Shown here: positions 1-11,108 of the stretch, piece by piece
How the letters are laid out: every line of letters starts with the position of its first letter
Numbering within the stretch: position 1 is the stretch's first letter
Made by a program: the position numbers and the translations under genes
Notes under the pieces: generated by a model
Databases searched by the model: none
Told to the model about the DNA's origin: nothing
The model's input: only the letters and a program-made list of their open reading frames with translations
Source: Termitomyces sp. T153
Taxonomy: Eukaryota > Basidiomycota > Agaricomycetes > Agaricales > Lyophyllaceae
Direction: 5' to 3'
Assembly (NCBI GenBank): GCA_018296165.2
Contig: JACKQL020000001.1
Span: forward strand, 1 to 64,000
DNA length: 64,000 nucleotides

Positions 1-592
1 GGGAGACTGAGAGTAAGGAGAACGAGACACGAGACACAAAACACAAAAAGGAAACAATCAGACCATAGGTAACATTAAGCAATATCAAGACTAGAGTACG
101 AAGAGCTACTCGACGGCTTATATACTGACTACCAGAGAACTTCGGGGTACGTTGGCTGCAGCGGCGGGGCTTGGTGGAGCTCGACGGAGTGGGCGGGTGT
201 CGGTTGCGATCAAGGATTGGGCCGTGCTGATACATTGATGGGATCATTGGGGAATGCGGGTCGCCCCAAGGTTGTCGTGATACTCCGGAATAGGTCGGAG
301 GAACCAGGGTGTTGAGTTGATGATGGGTGGCAAAGATCGGAAACAGCGGGGGTGGTTCTCAGGGTTTGGGAGATCCAGGGTAAGTGTCAGTGGCTGCGGG
401 GAAGGCATTGGAGTTGGCCAGGGGGCTGTCAGAGTTAGCTGGGGAGGTGTCGGAGTTAGCTGGGGAGGTGTCGGAGTTAGCCGAAATAGGCGTGGGGCAT
501 GGGCAGAAGTTTGGTGGAGCGTTGGGGGTTTTTTTTTGGGGGTTGGGGGGTTGATGGACGATGTGCAGGGGTTCAGGGGACAGGTCGTGACA
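1..592 (-). mobile_element. LTR of Element-I family, cut by window start
   Basis: This is a minus-strand LTR that runs off the left edge. A TATA box (TATATAAG) reads 124-117 on the minus strand. Thirty-two bases downstream lies AGTCTTGATATT (92-81), the same block that starts the presumed transcript in every sibling LTR. The U3 end at 592 reads TGTCACGACCTG on the minus strand. U3 holds two 21-bp direct repeats around 440-480. CpG is frequent, unlike most of the window, which suggests a younger copy. Confidence 0.8.
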
Positions 593-1521
593 CCGCTGAT
601 GACGGGGGCTCAGCTACACTGGTGAGTCCTTACTAGGCGGACGCGATGTCCTGCGCTTATAACCAAGTGTCCGGTATTGATGTGGAGGGACTTGCAAGGG
701 GGAGCTAGGGGCAGTCCAAGCAAGTCCGGAGCAGCTCAGGGGCGTCTAAGATCAAGTATACTTGTCGTGGACCTGGGCGGGTGCTGGAGCAAGTTTGTGG
801 GCATGCAATTAGAATGCAGGGTAATCAGGGGCTTTGTGGTTGATGGGGGCAGAGCCGGAGGTTTGACGGGAGATCACCAAGACGTGAAGTGTTCCTGGGC
901 TGAGCGGGAGCAAGGTCCGGGGTTGTCGTAGAAATGTTTGGGTCGCAGCACGTGCGCAGAGTTTGTACTGTCATTGGAGATGAAAGGGACTTAGGAAGAC
1001 AAAGGAACTATACACAGTCAAGATGAGGCAAGACGAGACAGAGAACAGAGATAGATTCAAAACTAAAAATAGAGACAGGGGCAAGATGAAAGACAAGACA
1101 TGGGAAACCAGTAAATGCAATATCAAGACTAAAGTACTAGGGGTTCTTCTATGACTTATATACCTACTACTGGGCGGCTCTGGAGGGCAGAGGAGATGGC
1201 GGCGGCTTGACGGAACTGCGCGGAGTTGACAGTTGTTGGGTGCAATCTTGGAACGGGCCGCAGTGACATTCTGATGGGATCAGTTGGAAAGCGGATTGTT
1301 CCGGGGTTGGGGAAAGCCTCAGGAGTCCAGGGGAATTCAGGGGATGCATCAACTGCTGTGGAGAAGGCGTCGGAGTTGATCAAGGAGCCGTCGGGGTCTG
1401 CCGAAGAAGTGTTGGAGGTGCCTGAAGTGGGCGCGGAGGATGGACGAGGGTTGGGGAGTTTGGCGGAGCATTGAAGGGGGGGCTGGGGGCAGTGTTGGGG
1501 TCTAGGGAGCAGGTTGTGACA
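593..1521 (-). mobile_element. Second LTR of Element-I family, head-to-tail with the first
   Basis: This minus-strand LTR has U3 ending at 1521 (TGTCACAACCTG on the minus strand), TATATAAG at 1162-1155 and the AGTCTTGATATT block at 1130-1119, again 32 bases apart. Its U5 end should begin TGTCAGGTT on the plus strand. Those bases are missing and the previous LTR abuts directly, so two LTRs sit in tandem with no internal region between them. Confidence 0.75.
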
Positions 1522-1524
1522 ATA

Positions 1525-1786
1525 TGATCATGTGATCTGCTGACCTGTCAATGCACATGCCTTGGCCATGTGATCTGTTGACCTGTTGATGCATGTAACT
1601 TGGTCATGTGACTTCCAGTAAATTTTCTGAACACTGACATTGGAGATCATCAGATTTGTTCTCTTTGGATCTCTCTTTACCAGGTGCATATTTAAGCTTG
1701 TAGACATTGCACTATGCTGAATAAACTTTGGATCTCTCTTTGCCAGTTGTGTGATTGAGCCACAGCCTCCAGAGGTTGCCCTTACA
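1525..1786 (+). mobile_element. Degraded solo LTR related to Element II
   Basis: The right half aligns by eye with the Element II LTR read in its own direction. It shares a TTGTTCTCTTTGGAT block, a TGTGTGA block and the terminal GAGGTTGCCCTTACA. The start is uncertain because the left end is diverged and carries an imperfect 37-bp duplication (about 1526-1600). No target-site duplication was found. Confidence 0.5.
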
Positions 1787-2149
1787 AAGATTGCCACATA
1801 TATCTCTTGTCTTGATTAGCCAGCCAACCAATCAAATGTCTACAAGCTCATTGAAAAAAAGATAAAAAAACAAGGACAATCAAACATGATCAATCCTTTT
1901 CAGGTTGTTGCTAGTCAAGTACTTTTATGCTATCTCACCAAGGAGAGACAACAAAGTACTGAATAAATAAATAGGGCAACCTGCTCTCAGCTCACATGCA
2001 CTGAACACCCTGTCAGGGGGCCATTCTAGTTAATTTGAGACTTCTTCTGTATTTCCTTGATTCCAAGCCAATTTCTTGTTGCCAGCCTCCCATCTTCTAA
2101 AATTTGTTACTTCCAAACCGGAGATTCCCAATGGTATCAGTCCTCACTC
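1787..2149 (+). other. Gene-free stretch with possible LTR end and tRNA-iMet-type PBS
   Basis: This is AT-rich sequence with no coding signal. TGGTATCAG at 2132-2140 follows an LTR-like end (ATTCCCA). TGGTATCAG is the usual start of an initiator-tRNA-Met primer site in Copia elements, so a Copia 5' LTR remnant is possible. The motif is short and the call is tentative. Confidence 0.25.
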
Positions 2150-2395
2150 TGTCACATGCCCTAAGGTGGGAGATTGAGGCATTTGACAATTAATTTCCAT
2201 TTTTGGATTGGACTCTGGATTTGGATGTTGTTGAGTGCTTTTCTCAAAAGCCCTAGGGTAAATTTTCTGTCACTGGCACTCTGCCAGATGAGTAGCTAGC
2301 CCTCTAGCTCTAGAACTTGTAGATGCTGAATAGACTTTGGGGCTTGCTCTTCTAGTTGTGTGACTTATCCACAGCTTCCAGAGGTTGCCCTTACA
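2150..2395 (+). mobile_element. Short LTR of Element-II type followed by a PBS-like sequence
   Basis: It begins TGTCACATGCC and ends GAGGTTGCCCTTACA, the terminal block of the Element II LTR. Immediately after it (2396-2409) is GCAGGACAAGTCTC, nearly the same as the self-priming PBS of Element II (32934-32946, minus). It is therefore best read as a 5' LTR plus PBS of a plus-strand relative whose body is lost. Confidence 0.55.
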
Positions 2396-2409
2396 GCAGG
2401 ACAAGTCTC

Positions 2410-4019
2410 TCATTGACTCCTATTTCACCCTTCAAGGTTTGACCTGTCACTATAACATCCATCAGTAAGGCCTCCTATCTAATGCTCACAGCAAATGACT
2501 ATACTTTGCACCTCACTAGATACTACCTTAACTAAAATGATGAACTGTAGAATAGCCAGAAAGAATAGACTAGTTCTGAGGGCTTTAAATCATACAAGGT
2601 CCCAGTTACTTATATTAGTATAAATAGGAAAAACATAAGAAGTGAAATTGGTATACAAGTACAGCAAGATTGCTAAATAAGTTAGCAAAAACAATCTTGA
2701 TGCTGGAGAAAACAATCAGGGGTGGGCAATGATGGAACTGGTGCTAGCAACACTAGCAAAGATCCTATAGGTGGTAGTGACACTTGGCAAAATCAGTAAA
2801 GAGATAATGGTGGAGTTGGTGAAGACAAAGTGACAATAGGAGTGAAGACAAAGCCTAGGTGTACTCTAAGTTACTATAATACAAAAGCAGCAAAGTCTGA
2901 CTGACAGTTGCTAAGAGAGCTGAGGGCAGGTGAAAATGAGATCAGAACTGGAGTGTTTTCTGAGTGGTTGAGTTCTTGCATGTACAGGAAAGATCAGAAA
3001 GTATGTATATTAGCTATTACAATGTAGGTAAAAGAGGACAATAATGCCTAGTGAGGTTGGAGAATAGATAAGAATGAAGAAAAAGATATGTGGATAATAA
3101 GAAATGTAGGCCTATAATAAGCAAGACATATAAGCATAGCTGGGCCATAAGAAAATGCAGGAAGACTATAGGCAAGACATAAGATTGTAGAAAAAGATAA
3201 TAATACCTCTTAGCAAAGACAAGCAAGACATCAAGATGATGGAATAAGATAGGCAAAACAAGGGAAATAAATGAAGGTGACAATATTTGTTGGTTTTGTA
3301 GGAACATCACTAGTGTCACTATGCTTTGCTAGCCCATGCACATGTCAACTATATTATATGGCATGTTTGTTGAAGTAGGACCAGGTCTTGGGATGTTTTG
3401 GATGATAACAAGCTTAGGAACTGTAGAAAGAGGCAATCAACCTCAGTGGCCAAATGGTAAACACTATATTAATATAAGTACCTGTAGAAAGAGGCAATAA
3501 CTACAGGTAAATAAGTAAGGTAAAGTATTGAGTATGTATGAAAGACTTACACCTCAGTGGCCAAATGGTAAACACTGAGGTGTGCTAGATTAACAAAAAA
3601 AACATACAATTGTAAGGGGACTACTCATTAATTTTAGGGTGACCAACACTATTCCAGGCTTAGTCCAATGGTATGCACCCTCCTTAGCCACCTGACTGAC
3701 TGCCCAGCATGTCCTTTCCCCTTTCATCTTGTATTAGTTGTTCTCTTTGAGTTGTGATTGGATCTTACTCATCATTGATTACTGTTTGGTCATACTCCTT
3801 TACATATTAGGGCCTGCTTAGTCATTTAGTATCAATCATAGCATAGCCACTGATGTAGCATATAAGGTGGTCTGCAGGATAGAATATTCTCAGACCAAAC
3901 AATAGCAGTGTTTACCAGGTCTATTCATTCGACTCACTGTAAGTGCCTCCAGAATTGCCCCCTCACTTAGCTTGCTGTGCTTGCCCCTTGACTGACTCTT
4001 AGTTGCCTTGCTTGTGGAT
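2410..4019. other. AT-rich sequence without recognisable genes
   Basis: No open reading frame here resembles a known family. A block around a TGGCCAAATGG motif occurs twice (about 3444 and 3552). A TATA-like CTTATATG on the minus strand near 3860 and a purine-rich minus-strand stretch near 3955-3970 could belong to a degraded minus-strand LTR downstream of the Copia fragment. I could not fix its ends. Confidence 0.3.
3549..3583. repeat. Perfect hairpin, 11-bp stem, 13-nt loop
   Basis: ACACCTCAGTG is followed 13 bases later by its exact reverse complement CACTGAGGTGT. The loop contains a TGGCCAAATGG motif resembling a Pol III A box. An earlier copy of the left part (about 3441-3465) lacks the right arm. 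Confidence 0.6.
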
Positions 4020-4975
4020 CTATTTAGCTGAGACTACTTGCTCTAGTAGCTAGGGAAAAAGAATGAAAGAATGAAAGATCTTTGAGTGGTTTGTAAATCC
4101 ATGTGATATTCTTGGTGGCATGCATGAGTGCAATTTCTTTGGACTCAGTATTTGAAAGGATGATGATGGGCTGCTTCTTTGAGCTCCATGAGACTGCACC
4201 AAAATTAATGAAGAACATGAAACCAGAGATAGAATGACAATAAAGTTGAGAAGCCAAAGCATCAGATTAGCCCAGAATCTTGAGGTCTGGACCTCCAAGA
4301 ATCAATTTCTTGTCTGATGTGGTGCATAAGTAACAAAAAACAAGAGTCACAGTTGCCATGTGCATGGTACTGGGTGCATCAAAATATCGGGAAAGGATGG
4401 AGATATGTAGTGTATGCAATATTGCAACATGTCATAGCATACATCAAGGAATCAATAATTTTGCAATATTGTGTTTTCTTGGCAGGCAAAAGAAAAATTA
4501 GCAATAGGTGTGAAATTAGCTCTGGGCTCCATTGGTGTGACTGTGATGCATGCAGCTTCAAGTATAAAGAGTTGATTGGGCCTAGGTCATCAATCCTGAA
4601 CCTTTTGCTAAGTTGACTTTGAATGAGGGAGGTAGAGGTGGTGGAGTTACCCATGATAGTGAAGTTATCTGTGACAGCAGCAATGATTGTGATTTATCAC
4701 CACTGACCTTGTAAAACACAGTGACACCAGCTTGTGAGATTGAATATTTAGGATCTGTGAAAGTGTTGATAACTTGTAACAATGATGAGTGCCTTGCTTT
4801 GTACTGTAGAGCAGGCATCTATCTGAGCTGCATGCTATCTCAAAGTCAGGAAGCTTCTTAAGCTCTGGTAGTAAATTACAAGATTGGTGATAAAAGAGAG
4901 GGAGCTGCATGTATCCTCTTGGAAGAAAAAGTTAAGATATGCATTTTTGACATTGACTTGCTCAATTGTCATGCC
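4020..4975 (-). pseudogene. Ty1/Copia pol remnant (RT C-terminal part and RNase H)
   Basis: Minus-strand frames give Copia RT/RNase H blocks in order: QVNVKNAYLN (about 4960-4931), a region around SKRFRIDDLGPI near 4600, GGPDLKILG near 4280, and FGAVSWSSKKQP with LSNTES (about 4200-4140). These match the conserved reverse transcriptase and the 'AVSWSSKKQ..ALSSTEAE' RNase H signature of Copia. The pieces are in different frames with stops between them. It is a dead 5'- and 3'-truncated fragment. Confidence 0.75.
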
Positions 4976-5874
4976 ACATGAGACTCAGTGAGAAATGGAT
5001 TGGGGGAAATCTGGAAGTAACTGAGTATGTTGGGTTCTGTCAGAATCTTACTGGGCAGGACAACATCAGAAAATGAAAGAGATTTCCATTCATTACCTGG
5101 GTCATCTGAAATATTCTGATATTTTCTTGATTCTGATATTGTATGCAATTAACACTACACATGTAATCTGGTGCTGTCTGAGGTCTACCAAATCTGTCTG
5201 AGGTGCACTGATGCTGATAATAATAAGTATAGTAAACTGATTGTGACAGGGAAATTGGATCAACAAGTAGTCAACATAACACAAGCCACTTTGAACATAC
5301 CTCAAAGGTCAATTGCTGATTGATACAGGGTTCATTACAACAGAAGTCAGTTGGTTTGCAGTTTTCTTAGCATTCATTTGATCTCTGGACAAAATGTTAT
5401 ACTTCTAAAAGAGAAACATGTTTTTAGATTACATGCAAGAAATCAATGGAATATACCTTTTTTATTTTGGCATTGCATGCCTTGCACATGGTGTTGAACT
5501 CAGCTTTGGTGGCATTGGAATGAGTTGCAAGGTAATCTATTACATAGATATTCCTAAAGTCACAATAATGTTAGTGGCCTTCATGCAACATAAAAGTTAC
5601 ATACTGGGCTGTTGTAATTACATCTTTTGCTTGAAGCAGCTTTGAGACCAGCTTGGTGGCTACATCTGACTGGCTTGAAACAGCTGTTGTGGGAAATTTG
5701 ATTGATGGTAGCAGAATTGCAAGATTTATTCTAAGCAAGCAAGTGAGTGAAGTGCTTCAATGTTAACAAAAAGACATACAAAGGATCTAAGATGCAATGT
5801 GCTGGTATGGATATTAAGGTGGAGTTGAACTATCATTATGAGCAGGATTCAGTGCTGCTATCTTGGATGAATTT
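4976..5874. other. No recognisable feature
   Basis: AT-rich, low-CpG sequence. Short open frames exist on both strands but none resembles a known domain, and no LTR, TSD or repeat shared with other parts of the window was seen. Confidence 0.4.
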
Positions 5875-6829
5875 TCAGCAGGCAATGCAGATGTGGATGG
5901 GGTTCAGGGCAGCTGGCCCAGGTGCAGAGGAGGGTTTGGTGGGCAAAGAACTATTGTGTGTTGGTAGAACTGGAGCTTTGGCATCTGATGTATCTGCAAC
6001 AGGTAATGCAGATGAGACAAGGTTCAGAGCAGCTGGCCTAGGTGCAGATGCCTGAGTGGTAGCTGGTGAAAACACATTGTGTGTTGGTAGTGGAGCTGAG
6101 CTGGAGCTTGGGCATCCAGTGATCTTGTTGTTTCTGATGAGATCACATTTGATTTTAAAGAAGCTGGTGCTCCTGCCAGCATTGCCACAGTTGAAGTGGT
6201 TGAGGCTGATGATTGAGTTATCTGTGAGTAAGTGCTCAAAAAATAGTAACAATCACTCACCATTGTCCTTATTGTCCTCATCTGTTGCATATACTAAGGC
6301 TCCATCAGGTGGGGAAGACATCTGTTTATGTTTTCTGGGCTTGAGGGAAGTGTCATCTTTTGATTTGCATTGGGATGTTGTCTCATCATCTGTGAAGAAC
6401 AATAGAATAGCTGATCAAATACAAGAATCATAGTGACATACCTGTTGACCAGTCTTCTTTCTGAGCAGCTATCCATGAATTGTTGCAAATTGTTCCACTT
6501 CCAAAAAGAGTTAGCAAATTGGAACTCTTCAAAATTCTTGAGCATGTGGTAGTTAAAAAACTCCTTTGCTGAAATGGATGTCTTCTTCCATGAACAAGGG
6601 TGTATTCCATTGAACTTCATTTCATTCCATAGTGTTCTTGCTGTTTCTGTGAATTCTTTTCTTTGATACTTTGAAATTTCTTGTCCTTTCCTGTCAGTGA
6701 GAAATCCCATCTTTTCTATAGGCCTTCCATTACTTCTTGCCTTATCAAGCTTCTGCTGCCACTGATGTTTCTTCCAGCATTTGACATCTGGACAATCAGC
6801 TTGGTTTGCTAGTGCTGTGAGTTTCAGGA
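5875..6829 (-). pseudogene. Decayed agaricomycete-type hypothetical gene
   Basis: A minus-strand frame runs from about 6829 without an initiator. Its segments include CPDVKCWKKHQWQQ, a 'MGFLTDRKG' block, and a Trp-rich stretch ending SCSERRLVNR. It is followed by a GTATGT donor (about 6442) and a TTCTTCACAG acceptor, then an acidic/Pro-Ser-Thr-rich tail in which an 'LPTHN..P.T..SAP.PAALN' unit occurs twice (6120-5890). A second intron-like GTGAGT...CTCACAG lies near 6260-6220. The style matches lineage-specific hypothetical proteins of mushrooms, but I cannot assign a function. Frames need small shifts, so it is probably broken. Confidence 0.4.
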
Positions 6830-7709
6830 CTGATTACATTGGGGCAGTGAATGAAGATTGTTCCACTTGACATTTGTTTGATTGGGGAGGTGCCTGCTGA
6901 GAGCTCACAACATTGTTGGGCTTAGTAGTTAGATTGTGAAAATGAGTAAGCTCTGTTCTATCAGATGAGTCAAGTCAGTGATGTGTATGTGCCAAAACAA
7001 GCTATATATGTACTCAAAATGATGTATTTCTGATCTTAAATGATTCACCTCAGTTTCACACTGGTTATATGTATGCAAAAGGTCAGTATATGTGTTGTTA
7101 CAAGCATTGAAATGTTTGGATAATGGTGCATTATTGATGGATACATATGACTGTCACCAGAGAGAGAGTCAATAGATAGACAAGTAGGCATGATAATCTT
7201 ACTTAGTATGAGTTCAAATTGTCATTATAGCCTTTTGGCAGCTATTGACAAGCTAAATCAGCAAATGGAGCAAAATTAACAATGCAAAGGATGACCCACA
7301 TGAAATCTTGAGTGTTGTGAAAAGTTTGTAGCAGGCTCAGTATGCAAGTGAGAAGGAGCAGAAGAAAATTGAAGTTGGAGAATGTGTCCATTGTTCATAT
7401 TGTGAGAGGACAAAGCAAAGGAGATGTCAACAAGTCAATTATACATCAATTTCTTCAGTCATCTTGCATGTGATGTGCATAACACAAGTGACAACTTGAC
7501 ATGTCCAACTTACCAAGTATCCACCAAGTCAAGTAATTTTCTGCTGCTTTCAATGACACACTCTCTAGCTCAAATCAAGGAAATTGACCATCATATCCTT
7601 GTGGCTAGTGACAATCCCTCCTACAGACAGCTTCTGGATGAGTTAGCTCAGCTCTGGTCATTTTCCTTCTTGCATACCTTTCAAAATTATTGAATTTGAC
7701 TAGCCACCC
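6830..7709. other. No recognisable feature
   Basis: Gene-free, AT-rich sequence up to the Element I insertion point. One 89-residue open frame (7424-7693, +) shows no domain or family resemblance and is not called. Confidence 0.4.
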
Positions 7710-8609
7710 TGTCACAACCTGTCCCCAGACCTCCACACCTCTCCCCAAGCCACCCCACTTCCCTGGTATTCCCTCCAACATCCCTTTGACTCCCCCAACC
7801 TTTGCTTGCCCACATCACTTACTCTGGCTAACTCTGACACTTCTCCAGCAAGCCCTGACAGCCTCCTGGCTAACTCTGATGCATTCCCTGCAGGCCTCAA
7901 TGCTTCCCCTTCCTCTCCTGAGCTCCTGGAACCCTCACCCACTGTTTCTGATGCTAGCATACATCACTGGCTTGTCACCGTGAATTACCTGACCAGCTCT
8001 GGAGCCTCACAACAACCCTGTGGTGGCCCACATTCCTGTTTGATCCCATTACTATATCACTGTGGCCTACCCAGTGATTATAACCAGCACTCATTGACTC
8101 TGTGTGACTCCAACAAGCCCCACTGCCAGACCTGCTATCCCCAGAGCTGTCCCAGTAGTTAGTATATAAGTCATGGAGTAGCATCCTGTATTCTAGTCTT
8201 GATATTGCCTGACGTACCATGTTCTGATTGTTTGTCTCTTGTGTTTCATGTTTCTTGTTACATTTTCCCTTCTTTCAGTCTCCTGGTCTCATCTCAGTCT
8301 CCCAGTCTTGTCTTGTCTCCATCTCCATTATTGTCTTGTTATTATTTTGTATCTCCCTTGTTATCATTTTGTGTCTCTGCTTCAATCTATCTTTGTTCTC
8401 ATCTCAATCTTGCCTTGACTCCATTTTGCCCCATTTAACTCTATTTCCTGGATTGTGCTCAAGTTCTTTTAGCACCCCCCTAGCTCCTCCTTGCAAGTCC
8501 CTCCCCTCTGTGCCAATCCCAGATGCTTGGTTATAAGCGCAGAATATCATGTCTGCCTAGTAAGGATTTGCCAGTGTAGCTGAGCCCCCATCATCAGTGG
8601 AACCTGACA
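7710..8609 (+). mobile_element. 5' LTR of Element I
   Basis: It runs from TGTCACAACCTG to TGACA. U3 carries imperfect repeats of about 27 bp (7831-7910) also seen in sibling LTRs. It matches the 3' LTR from 17183 in order of blocks, including the TATA box, start block and the terminal CTGAGCCCCCAT region. Confidence 0.88.
8163..8206 (+). promoter_or_regulatory. LTR promoter: TATA box and transcript-start block
   Basis: TATATAAG (8163-8170) lies exactly 32 bases before AGTCTTGATATT (8195-8206). The same pair at the same spacing occurs in the other LTRs at 117-124, 1155-1162, 17615, 19783 and 20940. The second block is complementary to the PBS, so it should be the 5' end of the RNA. Confidence 0.75.
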
Positions 8610-8610
8610 T

Positions 8611-8622
8611 AATATCAAGACT
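8611..8622 (+). promoter_or_regulatory. Self-priming primer binding site of Element I
   Basis: AATATCAAGACT starts one base after the LTR. It is the exact 12-base reverse complement of AGTCTTGATATT at the presumed RNA 5' end (8195-8206). Tf1 and its relatives prime minus-strand synthesis by folding the RNA 5' end onto the PBS and cutting it. This geometry fits that mechanism, and the sequence does not begin with the usual tRNA-type TGG. Confidence 0.8.
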
Positions 8623-8641
8623 CCCCCTTACTCTGTTCTCG

Positions 8642-10989
8642 ATGTCTGTGTATAACCCCACATACAACCCTGCTGGCTACCTAACTGACATCTATGGTTG
8701 ACTGGTACCAGAAAATCCCTACACCCTGTTCTACCCAGGCCCCCCCACAGATCAGTATGTCCCTCGTCACTGGACGCCTGACCCCAACCAGGCATTCTAC
8801 GCCCCCTCCATTAGCCAGGGAATACCTCCAGGCTGGTGCCGCCCTTTTGCATTCTCCGCTGATGGCAACAATCCCCATATGTACCCTGAAGGATACTCTG
8901 CAGCACCCCCTAACCCTGCCTACCTTCCCTCTGCCCACTATTACATGTACCCAGTCCCTGCTGCAGCCCCAGCCCCTCCAGAGCCTATAGATAATTATTC
9001 CCCCCCTCATCTGCCGTTCTCTGCTCAAGCTCCTCCTTCTCCCAGGCAGCAAAGGGTCAAAGCCTATGCCCAACAATGCAACAAAGTCCTCCGCTTCCTC
9101 CACCTCTCTCCCGCAGAGTTTGCAAGATGCACCTGCACCCTCCTCACTAACCTAGATTACCCCAATACCTCCGTGACTCCGGAAGTCTGGGCAGATCAAC
9201 TCCTTGACTTCCACAAGCGCTATCTGCAAGGGAACCTCCTGGAGACTACGCAAGGCACTCTGGGCATTGATGATAACTTACGGAACGAGCTCTGCACATT
9301 GGTCAAAGAAATCCACATCAGCCTGAACCCCCACCCCTTCAAAGACCCTCTAGACCCTGCCCACTCCTTCCATGTGCAATGCGAGGAGCCCATCAGAACA
9401 CAAAGCAAAGCTCTGCCTTCCGTTCCCCATCAGCAGGAAGAACTCAACACGGCCTCCAGCATCTTGAGGAACCTTGACACTGCAGGGGGATTGTTCGACC
9501 AACCAGCCGCCCATACCTTGGCCCTCTCCACTTGCCCCCAGGCCAACTCTGTCCCCAGCGCCTTCCAAACCTGGGACCAGCCCACCATCCCTGAACCCCA
9601 CTCCCAACAGCCGCCCCCATGCATTGACGACAACAACTGGACTCTCTCCTACATCAACGAGCCTGGTAACCCCGCCAACAAGCATGCTCCATGCAATGGA
9701 CCTCCATGAGACCGACCTCCACACCTCTCGTGTCAATGCCCCTCCACTCCATCCCAATGCCCCAGTCCCCCCACAACAGCCCATGGGCCCTGGGGCACCC
9801 TGACCACCCTTTCCTACCAACCATCCTTGTCCCCTGCCTCCTCCGATGCCTAACCCTCCTGCCAAAGCCAATTATTTTGGACCCCCTAGTGGAGGGCCAC
9901 CCAACGGTGGACCCCCTGGGGGATGGGGCTTGGTGATGGACAACTTCCCCCTCCCAGCATGGAAATGGGAACAACTACTATTACTACTATAATGCTGGAC
10001 CCCCACCCCAAGCTCAAAATTCACAGAACAATACCTGCGACGCACTGGCCCAGGAGGGTAAACTCAACATTCAGAAGCCTGAACCCTTCACCAGCCGCAA
10101 CCCCCAGAAGTGGCAAATCTTTCTAACCCAGTGTCTGACTATGTTCCAAGCTTAGCCGATTACCTTCCAACTTGAGAGTTCATGAGTGGCCTTCGCCGCA
10201 TCATATTTACAGAGTATTTCCTTTGATCATTACACCGTGCTACTCCGGTTTGACCCCAACAACCCCGTGCTCTCCAATTGGCTTGCTTTCACCCAGGGAT
10301 TCTCAAGTAAGTTCAGTGTCTTTGATGCCGTAGCAGAGGCAGAGGAAAATCTCTTCAACCTCCAAATGCGCGACCACAAATGCTTCATGACCTTTATTAT
10401 ACAATTTGAATGGGAAGCCTACGAGACCAGCTGGAACTATAATGCTCTCCAGTTTGCCCTCCATTGCGCCCTGCCTCAATGGATCAAGGACATCCTTCAC
10501 CTCACACCTAAGCAAATCACCTATGATGGGTACAAGGCGCTCATTACCCAGGTTGACTAATGTTACTGGGAAGATCACAGCAAAAACACGGTGCCCTGGA
10601 CCCCCTGGAATGCCTCCAGTAACACCAACTGGCAGGCTGGAGCAACCAATGGCATTTGATCCTCAATCCCCGCTAACCCCACCAACCCTGTGCCCCATTT
10701 TCCCCCAGGCTGAGGAACTACCAGCACCAATCGACCCTCGGGACAACGTCCGCCTGCCCAGCTCAACACCACCAACCTCTATGAAACTCTGGAACCCCTG
10801 GACACCAACCCTGATGACCACGATGACATTCTGGACCCCACCAACAACCAAGAAGCCTTATGTGCAAACAGGATTTGGGATAGCCCATGGATTAATGTGC
10901 TAGAAAAAACGCAGGAGAAATAGAAGAAGGAGGGTGCATGCATCCTATGTGGTGAGCAGGGACACTTTATTCGCAGTTGTCCTAAATGA
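8642..10989 (+). pseudogene. gag: Gag of Element I, broken
   Basis: The frame starts at ATG 8642 (MSVYNPTYNP) shortly after the PBS and meets a TGA at 8699-8701, perhaps a CGA that lost its C. It then stays open to 9709 through a Pro/Tyr-rich N-terminus and a helical domain. After frame changes a capsid-like segment lies at 10186-10560. A zinc knuckle, CILCGEQGHFIRSC (CX2CX4HX4C), lies at 10939-10980, with a stop at 10987. The product would be the structural nucleocapsid protein. Confidence 0.8.
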
Positions 10990-11108
10990 CAGGTGATGGG
11001 ATGCACTGTGTGGATGATTGATGGAGAAGACTGTAACTACCAGTTTATGGAAAACGAGTTGGCAGTTTAGGTCTTGAAGACACACTAGACTGTGGACCAG
11101 ACCCTGAC

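Noticed and set aside
317..931. Gly-rich open frames on the plus strand
   Set aside because: They lie wholly inside minus-strand LTRs and follow the G-rich composition and 21-bp repeats; no domain resemblance.
8681..9103. Minus-strand 140-codon frame
   Set aside because: It is the shadow of the gag frame, with no conserved features of its own.
9350..9871. Gly/Trp-rich minus-strand frame
   Set aside because: A reverse-complement shadow of Pro-rich gag; composition explains it.
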